Program-made: the position numbers and the translations under genes
Assembly (NCBI RefSeq): GCF_001705515.1
Contig: NZ_MDJS01000002.1
Span: forward strand, 496,001-560,000
DNA length: 64,000 nucleotides
Reading direction: 5' to 3'
Origin: Mucilaginibacter sp. PPCGB 2223
Lineage (GTDB): Bacteria > Bacteroidota > Bacteroidia > Sphingobacteriales > Sphingobacteriaceae
The notes under the pieces: model-generated
Told to the model about the DNA's origin: nothing
Database searches by the model: none
Seen by the model: only the letters and a program-made list of their open reading frames with translations
Shown: one piece after another, positions 50,425 through 58,299 of the stretch
Position numbering within the stretch: the first letter of the stretch is position 1
How the letters are laid out: every line of letters starts with the position of its first letter

Positions 50425-51147
50425 TTGCTAACTATCCTTAAAAAAGAAATTACCTCGTACCTGAGCTCCATGGTGGCTTATGTGACCATCGGCGTGTTTT
50501 TGCTGGTGCTGGGTTTGTTTTTATGGGTGTTCCCCGAATCGAGCATTTTGGAATATGGCTATGCCGGTCTGGACAGCCTGTTCAGCACCGCACCGTATCT
50601 GTTTATGTTCCTGATACCGGCTATCACGATGCGCTCGCTGGCAGAAGAGCGAAAGGAGGGGACATTCGAACTGCTGGCTACCCGCCCGCTTACCGACTGG
50701 CAGATTGTGCTGGGGAAATACCTGGCCTGCCTGCTCATTGTGCTTTTTGCCCTGTTGCCCACGTTGGTTTATTATTACTCGGTAAGTGCGCTTGGCTTGC
50801 CGCAGGGCAATATCGATACAGGCGCGGTGATCGGCTCGTATATTGGTTTGTTTTTGCTGGGCGGGGCATTTGTGTCTATCGGCTTGTTCGCTTCGTCGGT
50901 TACCGATAACCAGATCATCGCTTTCACCATTGCTGTGTTTTTGTGCTTTGTAGCCTATAGCGGGTTGGATTCGGCCAGTACTTTACTATCCTTACAAAAC
51001 CTGGGCATCCAGCGTTTCGGTATCAACGAGCATTACCAGAGCATTAGCCGCGGTGTGCTGGATACGCGCGACCTGCTTTACTTTCTGAGCTTTATCGGCC
51101 TGTTTTTGGCGTTCACTAAAACGATTGTGGGAGGGCGCAAATGGTGA
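50425..51147 (+). CDS. gldF: gliding-motility ABC transporter permease GldF
   Basis: A 240-residue ABC-2 type permease with six membrane helices. The N-terminus LTILKKEITSYLSSMVAYVT, the LWVFPESSILEYGYA loop and the RSLAEERKEGTFELLATRPL segment between helices 2 and 3 are characteristic of GldF. Translation starts at TTG: no ATG occurs until residue 16 and the family N-terminus matches from the TTG. It overlaps gldG by 7 bp and works with GldA and GldG. Confidence 0.9.
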   Translation: MLTILKKEITSYLSSMVAYVTIGVFLLVLGLFLWVFPESSILEYGYAGLDSLFSTAPYLFMFLIPAITMRSLAEERKEGTFELLATRPLTDWQIVLGKYLACLLIVLFALLPTLVYYYSVSALGLPQGNIDTGAVIGSYIGLFLLGGAFVSIGLFASSVTDNQIIAFTIAVFLCFVAYSGLDSASTLLSLQNLGIQRFGINEHYQSISRGVLDTRDLLYFLSFIGLFLAFTKTIVGGRKW

Positions 51148-52835
51148 ACAGCCGTAAAAAGAAGGACCTGCTGCAACTGCTGCTGTTCTTTGTAGCACTC
51201 GTGGTGGTCAATTTACTTTCGGGGAAGGTATTTACACGGTTCGATTTTACCAGGGAGAAACGCTATACCCTATCGGCCGTGAGCCGCAACCTGGTCGACA
51301 GCCTGACCAGACCCGTTACCGTAACTGTTTATTTGCAGGGGAGCGAGCTGCCGCCGGCCTTTAAACGCTTGCAAACCGCCACACGCGATATGCTGACCGA
51401 CATGCAGGCTTACTCGTACCAGCACATCAGATTTGAGTTTATCGACCCGCTGGGCGGGTTGACCGAACAGCAGCAAAATGATACCCTGAAGGCCTTACAG
51501 GCTAAAGGCTTGGATATAACTGCGCTTAGTGTAAAAACCGATAACGGCCTGACGCAAAAGACCATCGTTCCCTCGGCGCTGGTAAGCTGCGACGGTAAGG
51601 AAATACCGGTAAAGCTGCTGCAAACGCGGATAGGCTTATCGGATGAAGAGCAACTGAACAATTCTATACAAAACCTCGAATACGCTTTTGCTTCGGCCAT
51701 CAAACGTGCGGCAAGCACTGGTAAACAGTCGATTGGTTTTACCGAGGGGCATAGCGAGCTGAGCGACCGTCAGCTGAATGACGCGATCAAATCATTGTCG
51801 GATGGCTTTGTGGTTGGGCGTGTTAATTTGAAAACCATCCCGTTTTCGAGCATGGCGGCTATCAGCCTATTGGTGATACCCAAACCGGATAAGCCGTTTA
51901 CCGAGCTCGAAAAATTCAAAATAGACCAGTACCTGATGCGTGGCGGCCGGATTTTGTGGACGATTGACCAGGTAAGCGCCGAACTCGACAGCCTGCGCGG
52001 CAAAGGCGGCGAACAGCTGGCTTTTAACAAGCAACTGAACCTGGACGATCAGTTGTTCCGCTACGGTATCCGCATCAATTACGATCTGGTTGCCGATATG
52101 AGCTGTGCGCAGATACCGTTGAGCACCGGCAACGTGGGCGGGCAGAGCCAGTACCAGATGGTGCCCTGGCTGTTCTATCCTATCTTTATACCGAAGGCGA
52201 AACATCCTATCGTGAAAAACCTGGATGGTATCCGTACCGAGTTTGTAAGTACTATTGATACATTGCCGGTAAAGGGTATCAAAAAAACGGTGCTGCTGGA
52301 ATCGACGCCTTATAACCGCAAGTTGAGCACGCCGCATTTGCTGTCGCTGCAGATGGTGGAGGATGTGCCCGATCCGAAGACTTTTCAAAGCGCGCCGAAG
52401 ACCGTTGGCGTGTTACTGGAGGGCAGTTTCACGTCCGACTTTAAGAACCGCCCCCTGCCCGACAGCCTGAAAGAGCATGTGGATGTTATCGTGCAAAGCA
52501 AACAGACAAAAATGATCGTGATCAGCGATGGCGACGTGTTTAAAAACCAGGTAGCCAGCGATGGCTTCCCGTACCCGATGGATGTTGATAAATACAACCC
52601 CAATAACCGTTACGGCAACAAAAATTTATTGCTCAACATTGCCGACTATATGACCGACGATTCAGGCCTGATCGCGCTAAGGAACAAAGAGATACAATTA
52701 CGGCTGCTGGATAAGGCGCGCATCCGCAGCGAAAAACTGTACTGGCAGGTAATAAATAATGTTATCCCGGTTGCTTTGGTGTTAATTTTTGCTATTTTTC
52801 AACATTATACGCGCAAGCGAAAGTATGCGCGCTAA
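51141..52835 (+). CDS. gldG: gliding-motility ABC transporter substrate-binding component GldG
   Basis: A 564-residue membrane protein with one helix near each end (about 12-30 and 540-558) and a large extracytoplasmic part. It belongs to the ABC-type uncharacterised-transport group: the opening FTREKRYTLSAVSRNLVDSL, then FEFIDPLGG, GFTEGHSELSDRQLND and LLVIPKPDKPFTELEKFKID. It overlaps gldF by 7 bp, so it is translationally coupled. GldF-GldG with GldA are needed for gliding in some Flavobacteria but are also kept by non-gliders. It precedes dnaN, a gene order I recall from other Bacteroidota. Confidence 0.9.
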   Translation: MVNSRKKKDLLQLLLFFVALVVVNLLSGKVFTRFDFTREKRYTLSAVSRNLVDSLTRPVTVTVYLQGSELPPAFKRLQTATRDMLTDMQAYSYQHIRFEFIDPLGGLTEQQQNDTLKALQAKGLDITALSVKTDNGLTQKTIVPSALVSCDGKEIPVKLLQTRIGLSDEEQLNNSIQNLEYAFASAIKRAASTGKQSIGFTEGHSELSDRQLNDAIKSLSDGFVVGRVNLKTIPFSSMAAISLLVIPKPDKPFTELEKFKIDQYLMRGGRILWTIDQVSAELDSLRGKGGEQLAFNKQLNLDDQLFRYGIRINYDLVADMSCAQIPLSTGNVGGQSQYQMVPWLFYPIFIPKAKHPIVKNLDGIRTEFVSTIDTLPVKGIKKTVLLESTPYNRKLSTPHLLSLQMVEDVPDPKTFQSAPKTVGVLLEGSFTSDFKNRPLPDSLKEHVDVIVQSKQTKMIVISDGDVFKNQVASDGFPYPMDVDKYNPNNRYGNKNLLLNIADYMTDDSGLIALRNKEIQLRLLDKARIRSEKLYWQVINNVIPVALVLIFAIFQHYTRKRKYAR

Positions 52836-52841
52836 ATTTTA

Positions 52842-52849
52842 TATTTTTG
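52842..52849 (+). promoter_or_regulatory. TAnnTTTG -7 box upstream of dnaN
   Basis: TATTTTTG fits the -7 consensus, 23 nt before the dnaN ATG. The -33 region would fall inside the end of gldG and is not convincing. Confidence 0.4.
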
Positions 52850-52872
52850 ATAGATAATTACCGAAAGAGTAT

Positions 52873-53997
52873 ATGAGATTTATTGTTTCCACTTCGACGT
52901 TGCTGAAGCAACTACAGGCAGTTAGCGGTGCGCTAAGCAGCAGCACGGTTTTACCTATACTGGAAAACTTTTTATTCGAGATAAAAGATGCGACCCTGAC
53001 CATATCGGCTACGGACCTGCAAACCAGTATGACCACATCTTTACCTGTTGAAGCCAAAGAGAACGGACGTGTGGCTATCCCGTCGCGCATTTTGCTGGAT
53101 ACCTTAAAATCGCTGCCCGAGCAGCCCATCGCTTTTTCGGTTGATGATAAGACCTTCAGCATCGAGATCAATGCCGGCGACGGTAAATACAAACTGAGCG
53201 GCGAGAACGGCGACGATTTCCCGAAAATACCGGTTGTGGAAAACGCTTCATCGGTAAACCTGCCTGCTTCGGTTTTAGGCGAGGCCATCAACAAAACTAT
53301 CTTCGCGGTAAGTAACGACGAACTGCGCCCTGCCATGACAGGCGTTTTTTGCCAATTGACCACCACATCGCTAACCTTTGTAGCTACCGATGCGCATAAA
53401 CTGGTTCGCTACCGCCGTAAGGATGCTAAAGCTGCTGGTACAACATCGTTCATTTTACCTAAAAAAGCCTTGAACCTGTTGAAATCGTCGCTGCCCGGCA
53501 GTGACGTGAACGTTGCCGTTGAGTACAATACCACCAGCGCTTTCTTCAAATTCGAAAATATCAACCTTGTTTGCCGTCTCATCGACGAGCGTTACCCGGA
53601 TTACGAAGCGGTTATCCCACAAAATAACCCGAATAAATTACTGATAGACCGCCAGGCATTTTTAGGCTCGCTGAGCCGTGTGGCTATCTACGCCAACAAA
53701 ACTACCCACCAGGTAAGGTTAAAGATCAACGGCAGCGAGCTGAACATCTCGTCCGAGGATATCGACTTCGCCAACGAAGCGCACGAGCGTTTAAGCTGCC
53801 AGTACGAAGGCGAAGACATGGAGATCGGTTTCAACGCCCGTTTCCTGATCGAGATGCTGAAAAACCTGAGCTGCGAAGAAGTATCGCTCGAAATGTCGAC
53901 ACCGAACCGCGCGGGCTTATTACTTCCGCAGGGCGGCGATGAGAACGAAGACGTACTGATGCTGGTGATGCCGGTAATGCTGAACAGCTACGCTTGA
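52873..53997 (+). CDS. dnaN: DNA polymerase III beta subunit (sliding clamp)
   Basis: A 374-residue protein that forms the dimeric ring which holds the replicative polymerase on DNA. Three similar domains of about 120 residues are evident. Motifs include MRFIVSTSTLLKQLQAVSGA at the start, TATDLQTSMTTSLPVEA, FVATDAHKLVRYRRKDA, ERYPDYEAVIPQNNPNKL and the final VLMLVMPVMLN. The C-terminal VMP(V)M-type tail is the cleft that binds clamp partners. It lies 37 bp after gldG. Confidence 0.96.
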   Translation: MRFIVSTSTLLKQLQAVSGALSSSTVLPILENFLFEIKDATLTISATDLQTSMTTSLPVEAKENGRVAIPSRILLDTLKSLPEQPIAFSVDDKTFSIEINAGDGKYKLSGENGDDFPKIPVVENASSVNLPASVLGEAINKTIFAVSNDELRPAMTGVFCQLTTTSLTFVATDAHKLVRYRRKDAKAAGTTSFILPKKALNLLKSSLPGSDVNVAVEYNTTSAFFKFENINLVCRLIDERYPDYEAVIPQNNPNKLLIDRQAFLGSLSRVAIYANKTTHQVRLKINGSELNISSEDIDFANEAHERLSCQYEGEDMEIGFNARFLIEMLKNLSCEEVSLEMSTPNRAGLLLPQGGDENEDVLMLVMPVMLNSYA

Positions 53998-54018
53998 TAA
54001 TTTTTTTCTAAATAAGTC

Positions 54019-54110
54019 TGTCATTTCGAACGAGGCACGAGAGAGAACTATACTCTTGAGCGGGATAGAGTTCGGTCTGTGTGAACGAAAAAATCTTCTG
54101 CGGGATGATG
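54019..54110. repeat. dispersed palindromic repeat, family A, copy 2 (inverted relative to the others)
   Basis: Starts TGTCATTTCGAACGAGG and continues through CTTGAGCGGGATAGAGTTCG to CGAAAAAATCTTCTGCGGG. About 80 bp match the reverse complement of the copy at 62026-62159 with few changes. The far end is lost. Confidence 0.75.
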
Positions 54111-54160
54111 AGGCGTATGCAGCTTTTTTAAAACTATTTAATCTGTGACGTTGGTTATCC

Positions 54161-54290
54161 GGGCGTTGCCTGCGGCCGGGCTTTCCCTGCCCGTCAGGCA
54201 GGCGCTCATACTGCACAGGGCCTTAGCCATAGGGCCGGTATCCCTGCCTGCCGGCAGGCAGGCGCTGCAAATCCCTAACGCAAATTTGGG
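54161..54290. repeat. dispersed GC-rich repeat, family B, copy 2
   Basis: Begins GGGCGTTGCCTGCGGCCGGG, has the inner palindrome CTGCCTGCCGGCAGGCAGGC and ends ATCCCTAACGCAAATTTGGG. It closely parallels the copy at 48336-48470 block by block. Confidence 0.75.
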
Positions 54291-54299
54291 AGAACAGAA

Positions 54300-54758
54300 T
54301 TACTTCTTCGCTAACCCCTGCTTGGCAAATTTGAGCAGTTCATCCGCTTTGATATAACCCACGGTACCCAATACCGGTTTGCCTTGCGGGTTGAAGATGA
54401 TGAGCGTTGGATAGGCTTCCAAACGCCATTGCTGCGCCAGCTGCGGGCCCATGCCTTTTTCCATATCGATGGAAATGTTCACAAAATTCTGGTTGAAAAA
54501 AGCGGCTACTTTAGGATCCTTGAAGGTTGTTGCGCGCAGCATTTTGCAGGGGCCGCACCAGGTAGCATAGGCATCTACAAAAATGTATTTGTGCTGGGCT
54601 GCGGCTTGTTTCAAAGCTTCGTTCCAGGCATCCTCGATAAAACGGATCTCGGCAGGTGCTTTTTTAGTTGCGGGTTTATCCTTGCTTATCCCTGCAAAAG
54701 GGAGCAGTAAACAAACAATGATATACAGAGCAATGCGCAGGCCGTTAACTTTTTTCAT
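54300..54758 (-). CDS. periplasmic thioredoxin-fold protein (thiol:disulfide type)
   Basis: A 152-residue protein with an N-terminal hydrophobic segment (about 9-25, signal peptide or anchor) and a thioredoxin domain with the active site ATWCGPCKML at about residues 66-75. The cis-proline segment is EAYPTLIIFN. The opening IRFIEDAWNEALKQAAAQHK and the KYIFVDAYATWC stretch resemble the DsbD C-terminal/thioredoxin-7 group. It probably reduces or forms disulfides in the periplasm. Confidence 0.9.
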   Translation of the reverse strand: MKKVNGLRIALYIIVCLLLPFAGISKDKPATKKAPAEIRFIEDAWNEALKQAAAQHKYIFVDAYATWCGPCKMLRATTFKDPKVAAFFNQNFVNISIDMEKGMGPQLAQQWRLEAYPTLIIFNPQGKPVLGTVGYIKADELLKFAKQGLAKK

Positions 54759-54816
54759 GATACTAAGATAGAAAGATATTGGTTTTTCTAAATCCCCCGG
54801 ATAGGGGGAGATATCA

Positions 54817-54849
54817 ATGCCTCCCTGCTTTTTGCCGACAGGGAGGCAT
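54817..54849 (-). terminator. hairpin after the DUF6600 gene
   Basis: ATGCCTCCCTG and CAGGGAGGCAT form a perfect 11-bp stem with an 11-nt loop, 9 bp past the stop of the Gln-rich protein gene. No T-run follows on the minus strand, so it may act as an mRNA 3'-end stem rather than a classical terminator. Confidence 0.5.
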
Positions 54850-54857
54850 CCTTTGAT

Positions 54858-56672
54858 TTATTGTTGCGGCGGCTTCTGATCTTCAGGCCGTGGCGGGCGT
54901 TGCCGTTGTTGCTGACGCTGTTGCTCCTGCTGCTTTTGTTGTTGCTGCTGTTGCTGTTGGCGCTGTTGTTCTTGTTGCTGGCGTTGCTGCTCGGCCTGTT
55001 GCTGCTGCTGGCGCTGTTGTTCCATTTGCTGTTGGCGTTGTTGTTGTGCAGCTTGCTGCTGTTGCTGGCGTTGCTGCTCCATTTGCTGCCTTTGCTGATC
55101 TGCTGCCTGTTGTTGCTGCTGATCGGGCTGTTGCTGCGGTGGCCTTTGCTGGCGTTGTTGCCTTTGCTGGTCGCGCTGCTGGCGTTGCTGCTCCATTTGT
55201 TGCTGCCGCTGCTGGTCCATCTGCTGTTGGCGGGCTTGCTGAGCGGCCTGCTGTTGCTGACGCTGTTGTTCCATTTGCTGCCTTTGCTGATCTGCTGCCT
55301 GTTGTTGCTGCTGATCGGGCTGTTGTTGCGGTGGCCTTTGCTGGCGTTGTTGCCTTTGCTGCTCGATTTGCTGCTGGCGTTGTTGCTGTGCAGCCTGATC
55401 GTTTTGTTGCTGGGCCGGTGGCGTTACAGCAGGCTGATTTTGCTGCTGTTGCGGTGGCCTTTGGCGCTGTTGCCTTTGTTGCTCACGTTGCTGGCGCTGT
55501 TGATCGTTTTGCTGCTGTTGCGGCGTTACGGCAGGCTGGTTTTGCTGTGGAGGCTGCTGGCTGCTTGGGTTACCCCGGCCAAAACGGCCGCGATCAGGAC
55601 GGTTATTGCCATTTTGCGGGTTGTTATTCGGCGCACCCGGAGCAGGGTTGCCAGGAGCTGCGGCCGGGCTGTTTTGATGGCCTTGATTAGGAGCCGGATT
55701 ATCGTTAGGCCTGTTCATCCTTGGGTTTTCGCGGTTTACCCGGATGATGTTGTTTTGCTGCAGTTGCGGCTGCGGGTTACGGGCAGCCTCGGCCAGCGCT
55801 GCCGAGTTGTTGTGGTTGATGGTAGCGCCAATGTTACGGTCGCGGTGGGCTATGCCACCGTTCGGATTGGCATTTTTATACGCCACGGCGTTCACCACGG
55901 TAGCAGGGCGCGGCCTGTCGTTACCGGTCGGGCGTATCACGGTTGGCCTGTAAATATTGATGGTGTTGTTACGGATCTCCGGCCGGCGGTTGTTACCATT
56001 ATTGATGTCATACACCCGCACCGGCTCGCGCGAATAACGGCGGATCTCATCCGGACGAGGGCCGCTCACATACCTTACATTGTTATTGACGTAAACATTG
56101 TTGATGATGGTAGTTTGGTGGATGATGGTAACCACACGAGGGCGTGGCACGTAATACCGGGTAATATAAGGGCTGCAGATATAAGCCTGCGGCGCGCAAA
56201 TCCAGTAATCGTCGGGTATGCTGTACCCGCCGCCGAACGATATGCTGATGCTTATACGCGGGCCAAGCGGAGCCCAGGCATAATATCCGCCGCCACGGCG
56301 CCAGTTAACCCAGGCCGGCCCCCATTCGTAGCCGGGTATCCATTCCCAGCCGTAATAGTCGTCGTAGCGCCAGCGGCCGTAATGGAAAGTTGCCCATCCC
56401 CAGGGATAATCGCTTACCCAGGTATTGCCATAGCGTGTTAAAACCCAATGCCCGCTGGTAGCGTAGGGCCTGAAGCCTTCGTCGGCATCGGGTACCCAAA
56501 CATCGCCGTAATCGGGGTCGTAAACCCAGGTGCCATAGGGTTGCAGTTCATCATAAAAATCCTGGTACGATACACTGTAACCAGGCTGCGCCTGTGTTTT
56601 TGCAGGATGTACCATAAGTAATGTAAATACCAAACCCAGCAGGGCAGGTATTTTATTTATAATCGGTTTCAT
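54858..56672 (-). CDS. secreted DUF6600-type protein with long Gln/Arg-rich tail
   Basis: A 604-residue exported protein with a signal peptide ending near AQAQ. Residues about 33-175 hold a Trp/Tyr/Gly-rich module: YDELQPYGTWVYDPDYGDVW, SGHWVLTRYGNTWVSDYPWG and GWEWIPGYEWGPAWVNWRRG. I match it to the DUF6600 family. Residues about 200-350 are Asn/Pro/Arg-rich. From about 365 to the end it is nearly all Gln, Arg and Pro in QQRQQ-type repeats. The opposite strand therefore shows long Leu/Ala/Val-rich open frames that are artefacts. The tail is likely disordered; no function is known to me. Confidence 0.82.
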   Translation of the reverse strand: MKPIINKIPALLGLVFTLLMVHPAKTQAQPGYSVSYQDFYDELQPYGTWVYDPDYGDVWVPDADEGFRPYATSGHWVLTRYGNTWVSDYPWGWATFHYGRWRYDDYYGWEWIPGYEWGPAWVNWRRGGGYYAWAPLGPRISISISFGGGYSIPDDYWICAPQAYICSPYITRYYVPRPRVVTIIHQTTIINNVYVNNNVRYVSGPRPDEIRRYSREPVRVYDINNGNNRRPEIRNNTINIYRPTVIRPTGNDRPRPATVVNAVAYKNANPNGGIAHRDRNIGATINHNNSAALAEAARNPQPQLQQNNIIRVNRENPRMNRPNDNPAPNQGHQNSPAAAPGNPAPGAPNNNPQNGNNRPDRGRFGRGNPSSQQPPQQNQPAVTPQQQQNDQQRQQREQQRQQRQRPPQQQQNQPAVTPPAQQQNDQAAQQQRQQQIEQQRQQRQQRPPQQQPDQQQQQAADQQRQQMEQQRQQQQAAQQARQQQMDQQRQQQMEQQRQQRDQQRQQRQQRPPQQQPDQQQQQAADQQRQQMEQQRQQQQQAAQQQRQQQMEQQRQQQQQAEQQRQQQEQQRQQQQQQQQKQQEQQRQQQRQRPPRPEDQKPPQQ

Positions 56673-56876
56673 ATCAGTTTTGGTTATGATCTTCTCTTGT
56701 TTCGACTGTGTTGAATGGGTAACGTTTACTTTGACAGAATGTTTAGCGTAAAAATTACATTAAAACAATATTAATATTTTGTTTGCATAAATAATGTGCA
56801 AAACAAAATGTGTGCTAAAATTTGTTCGGTATCTATAAAATTCCATAAATTGTCCTTTTACATCTAAATAAAAGTT

Positions 56877-57839
56877 ATGAGTACAGTAAACATTCCACGT
56901 CTCGACCTTAACGATTGGGTTAAGGGTTCGGCCGAACAACGCAAGAAGTTTTCGGATGATCTGGGCAAAGCTTTCAACGAAACAGGCTTTGTTACCATTA
57001 CCAACCACGGATTAAGTAAAGAAGTAATAAACGAGTTGTATAAACAGGTAAAAACACTTTTTGCCTTGCCCGAAGAAACCAAGCTGCAATACGAGATCCC
57101 CGAACTGGCCGGCCAGCGCGGTTATACCAGCAAAGGCAAAGAAACTGCTAAAGGTTTCAAGGTGCCCGATTTGAAAGAGTTTTGGCAGATTGGCCAAACC
57201 GTTACCGATGGCGACCCGGTTAAGGACGAATACCCGGAGAACGTACAAGTGAAAGAATTGCCCGAGTTTTATCCGATCACCTCGGAGATTTACAAAAAAC
57301 TGGAAGCTTCGGGTTCGCAGATATTGAAAGCTATCGCAGTTTATCTGAATTTGCCTGAGGATTATTTTGACGATAAGATACACAACGGTAACTCGATACT
57401 GCGCGCGTTACACTACTTCCCGATACTGGATCCTGATTCGTTACCGCCAGATGCGGTAAGGGCTGGAGCGCATGAGGATATCAACCTGATCACTTTACTC
57501 ATTGGCGCCAGCGCTGATGGTTTGGAAGTGCTGACCCGCGACGGATCATGGTATGCGGTAAAAGCCGAAGGCGAGGATATTGTGGTGAACGTAGGCGATA
57601 TGCTGCAGCGTTTAACAAACGGTAAACTCAAATCGACAACCCACCGCGTGGTTAACCCGCCGCGCGAACTGATGGGCTTTTCGCGCTATTCGGTACCGTT
57701 CTTTTTGCACCCGCGTTCGGAAATGGATCTCACCAGCTTACCATCAACCATTGATGCCGAGCACCCGAAAATGTTCAGCGATATTACCGCAGGCGAATAC
57801 CTCGATGAGCGTTTACGCGAGATCGGCCTGAAAAAATAA
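56877..57839 (+). CDS. isopenicillin-N-synthase-like Fe(II)-dependent oxygenase
   Basis: A 320-residue member of the 2-oxoglutarate/Fe(II) oxygenase superfamily of the isopenicillin N synthase type. The N-terminal DIOX_N part includes FNETGFVTITNHGLSKEVIN. The iron ligands are His and Asp of GAHEDINLITLL (about 198-209) and His of KSTTHRVVNPP (about 258). The RYS of GFSRYSVPFF is the usual co-substrate contact (RxS). All metal-site residues are present. Such bacterial enzymes are often annotated as oxidoreductases of unknown substrate; no pathway genes are adjacent. Confidence 0.92.
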   Translation: MSTVNIPRLDLNDWVKGSAEQRKKFSDDLGKAFNETGFVTITNHGLSKEVINELYKQVKTLFALPEETKLQYEIPELAGQRGYTSKGKETAKGFKVPDLKEFWQIGQTVTDGDPVKDEYPENVQVKELPEFYPITSEIYKKLEASGSQILKAIAVYLNLPEDYFDDKIHNGNSILRALHYFPILDPDSLPPDAVRAGAHEDINLITLLIGASADGLEVLTRDGSWYAVKAEGEDIVVNVGDMLQRLTNGKLKSTTHRVVNPPRELMGFSRYSVPFFLHPRSEMDLTSLPSTIDAEHPKMFSDITAGEYLDERLREIGLKK

Positions 57840-57842
57840 TGT

Positions 57843-57975
57843 ACAAATGAGTTTATGTGCTGATGTGCAAATGATTTTTATACTATTTGCATGTCCGCAC
57901 ATTAAAAACATTCGGGGTGGCTAAACGTTAAAATAATTCGCACATCAGCACATTTGCATATCTGCACATTAAAGC
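57843..57975. repeat. TGTGCAAATG/CACATTTGCA-type repeats in the oxygenase spacer
   Basis: The spacer contains GCTGATGTGCAAATG (57861-57875) and, in opposite orientation, TCGCACATCAGCACATTTGC near 57937-57956, with TCTGCACATT after it. Similar strings occur near 20690-20717 and 49313-49347. Confidence 0.5.
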
Positions 57976-57984
57976 AATACAATT

Positions 57985-58299
57985 ATGAAAGCCGATCATT
58001 ACAATTATGCAACCGTTTCGCAGGCTCTGGCCGATCTTAAATCGCGCGGCTATGTTGATGAGTTTGATTTTAAGGACGATTATCTGTTCTGCGACCGCAA
58101 AGGCATACAGTTTAACCCGCTCGAACTGAAGATAACTGAAGTTTACCGTTTTGAAGGCGCGAGCGACCCCGAAGATAGTTCGGTAGTTTATGCCATCGAA
58201 AGCGCCTCGGGTTTAAAAGGCCTTATTGTTGATGCTTATGGAATGTACGCCGACGAAAAGAAAAGCGCCTTTATCAACAGCCTGAAAATGGCCGATTAG
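57985..58299 (+). CDS. small conserved protein (often annotated phosphoribosylpyrophosphate synthetase-like)
   Basis: A 104-residue acidic protein: YATVSQALADLKSRGYVDEF at the start, then DRKGIQFNPLELKITEVYRF and SSVVYAIESASGLKGLIVDA. It is a conserved Bacteroidota protein as far as I recall, sometimes labelled phosphoribosylpyrophosphate synthetase, although it is far too short and has no PRPP motif; that name should not be trusted. The pattern suggests a small alpha/beta domain. Its last 4 bases overlap the end of the convergent MoxR gene. Confidence 0.75.
   Translation: MKADHYNYATVSQALADLKSRGYVDEFDFKDDYLFCDRKGIQFNPLELKITEVYRFEGASDPEDSSVVYAIESASGLKGLIVDAYGMYADEKKSAFINSLKMAD

Larger units (their letters stand above)
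53998..54299. other. 302-bp repeat-filled spacer between dnaN and the thioredoxin-like gene
   Basis: The spacer between convergent genes consists almost entirely of repeat family A copy 2 and family B copy 2. No terminator with a clean T-run, and no gene, is seen. Confidence 0.8.

Noticed and set aside
54861..56441. Long Leu-rich open frame on the plus strand, and an Ala/Val-rich frame at 54890-55690
   Set aside because: Both are mirror images of the CAG/CAA/CGC-type Gln and Arg codons of the minus-strand DUF6600 protein. Their composition is implausible and they lack a start context or domain.
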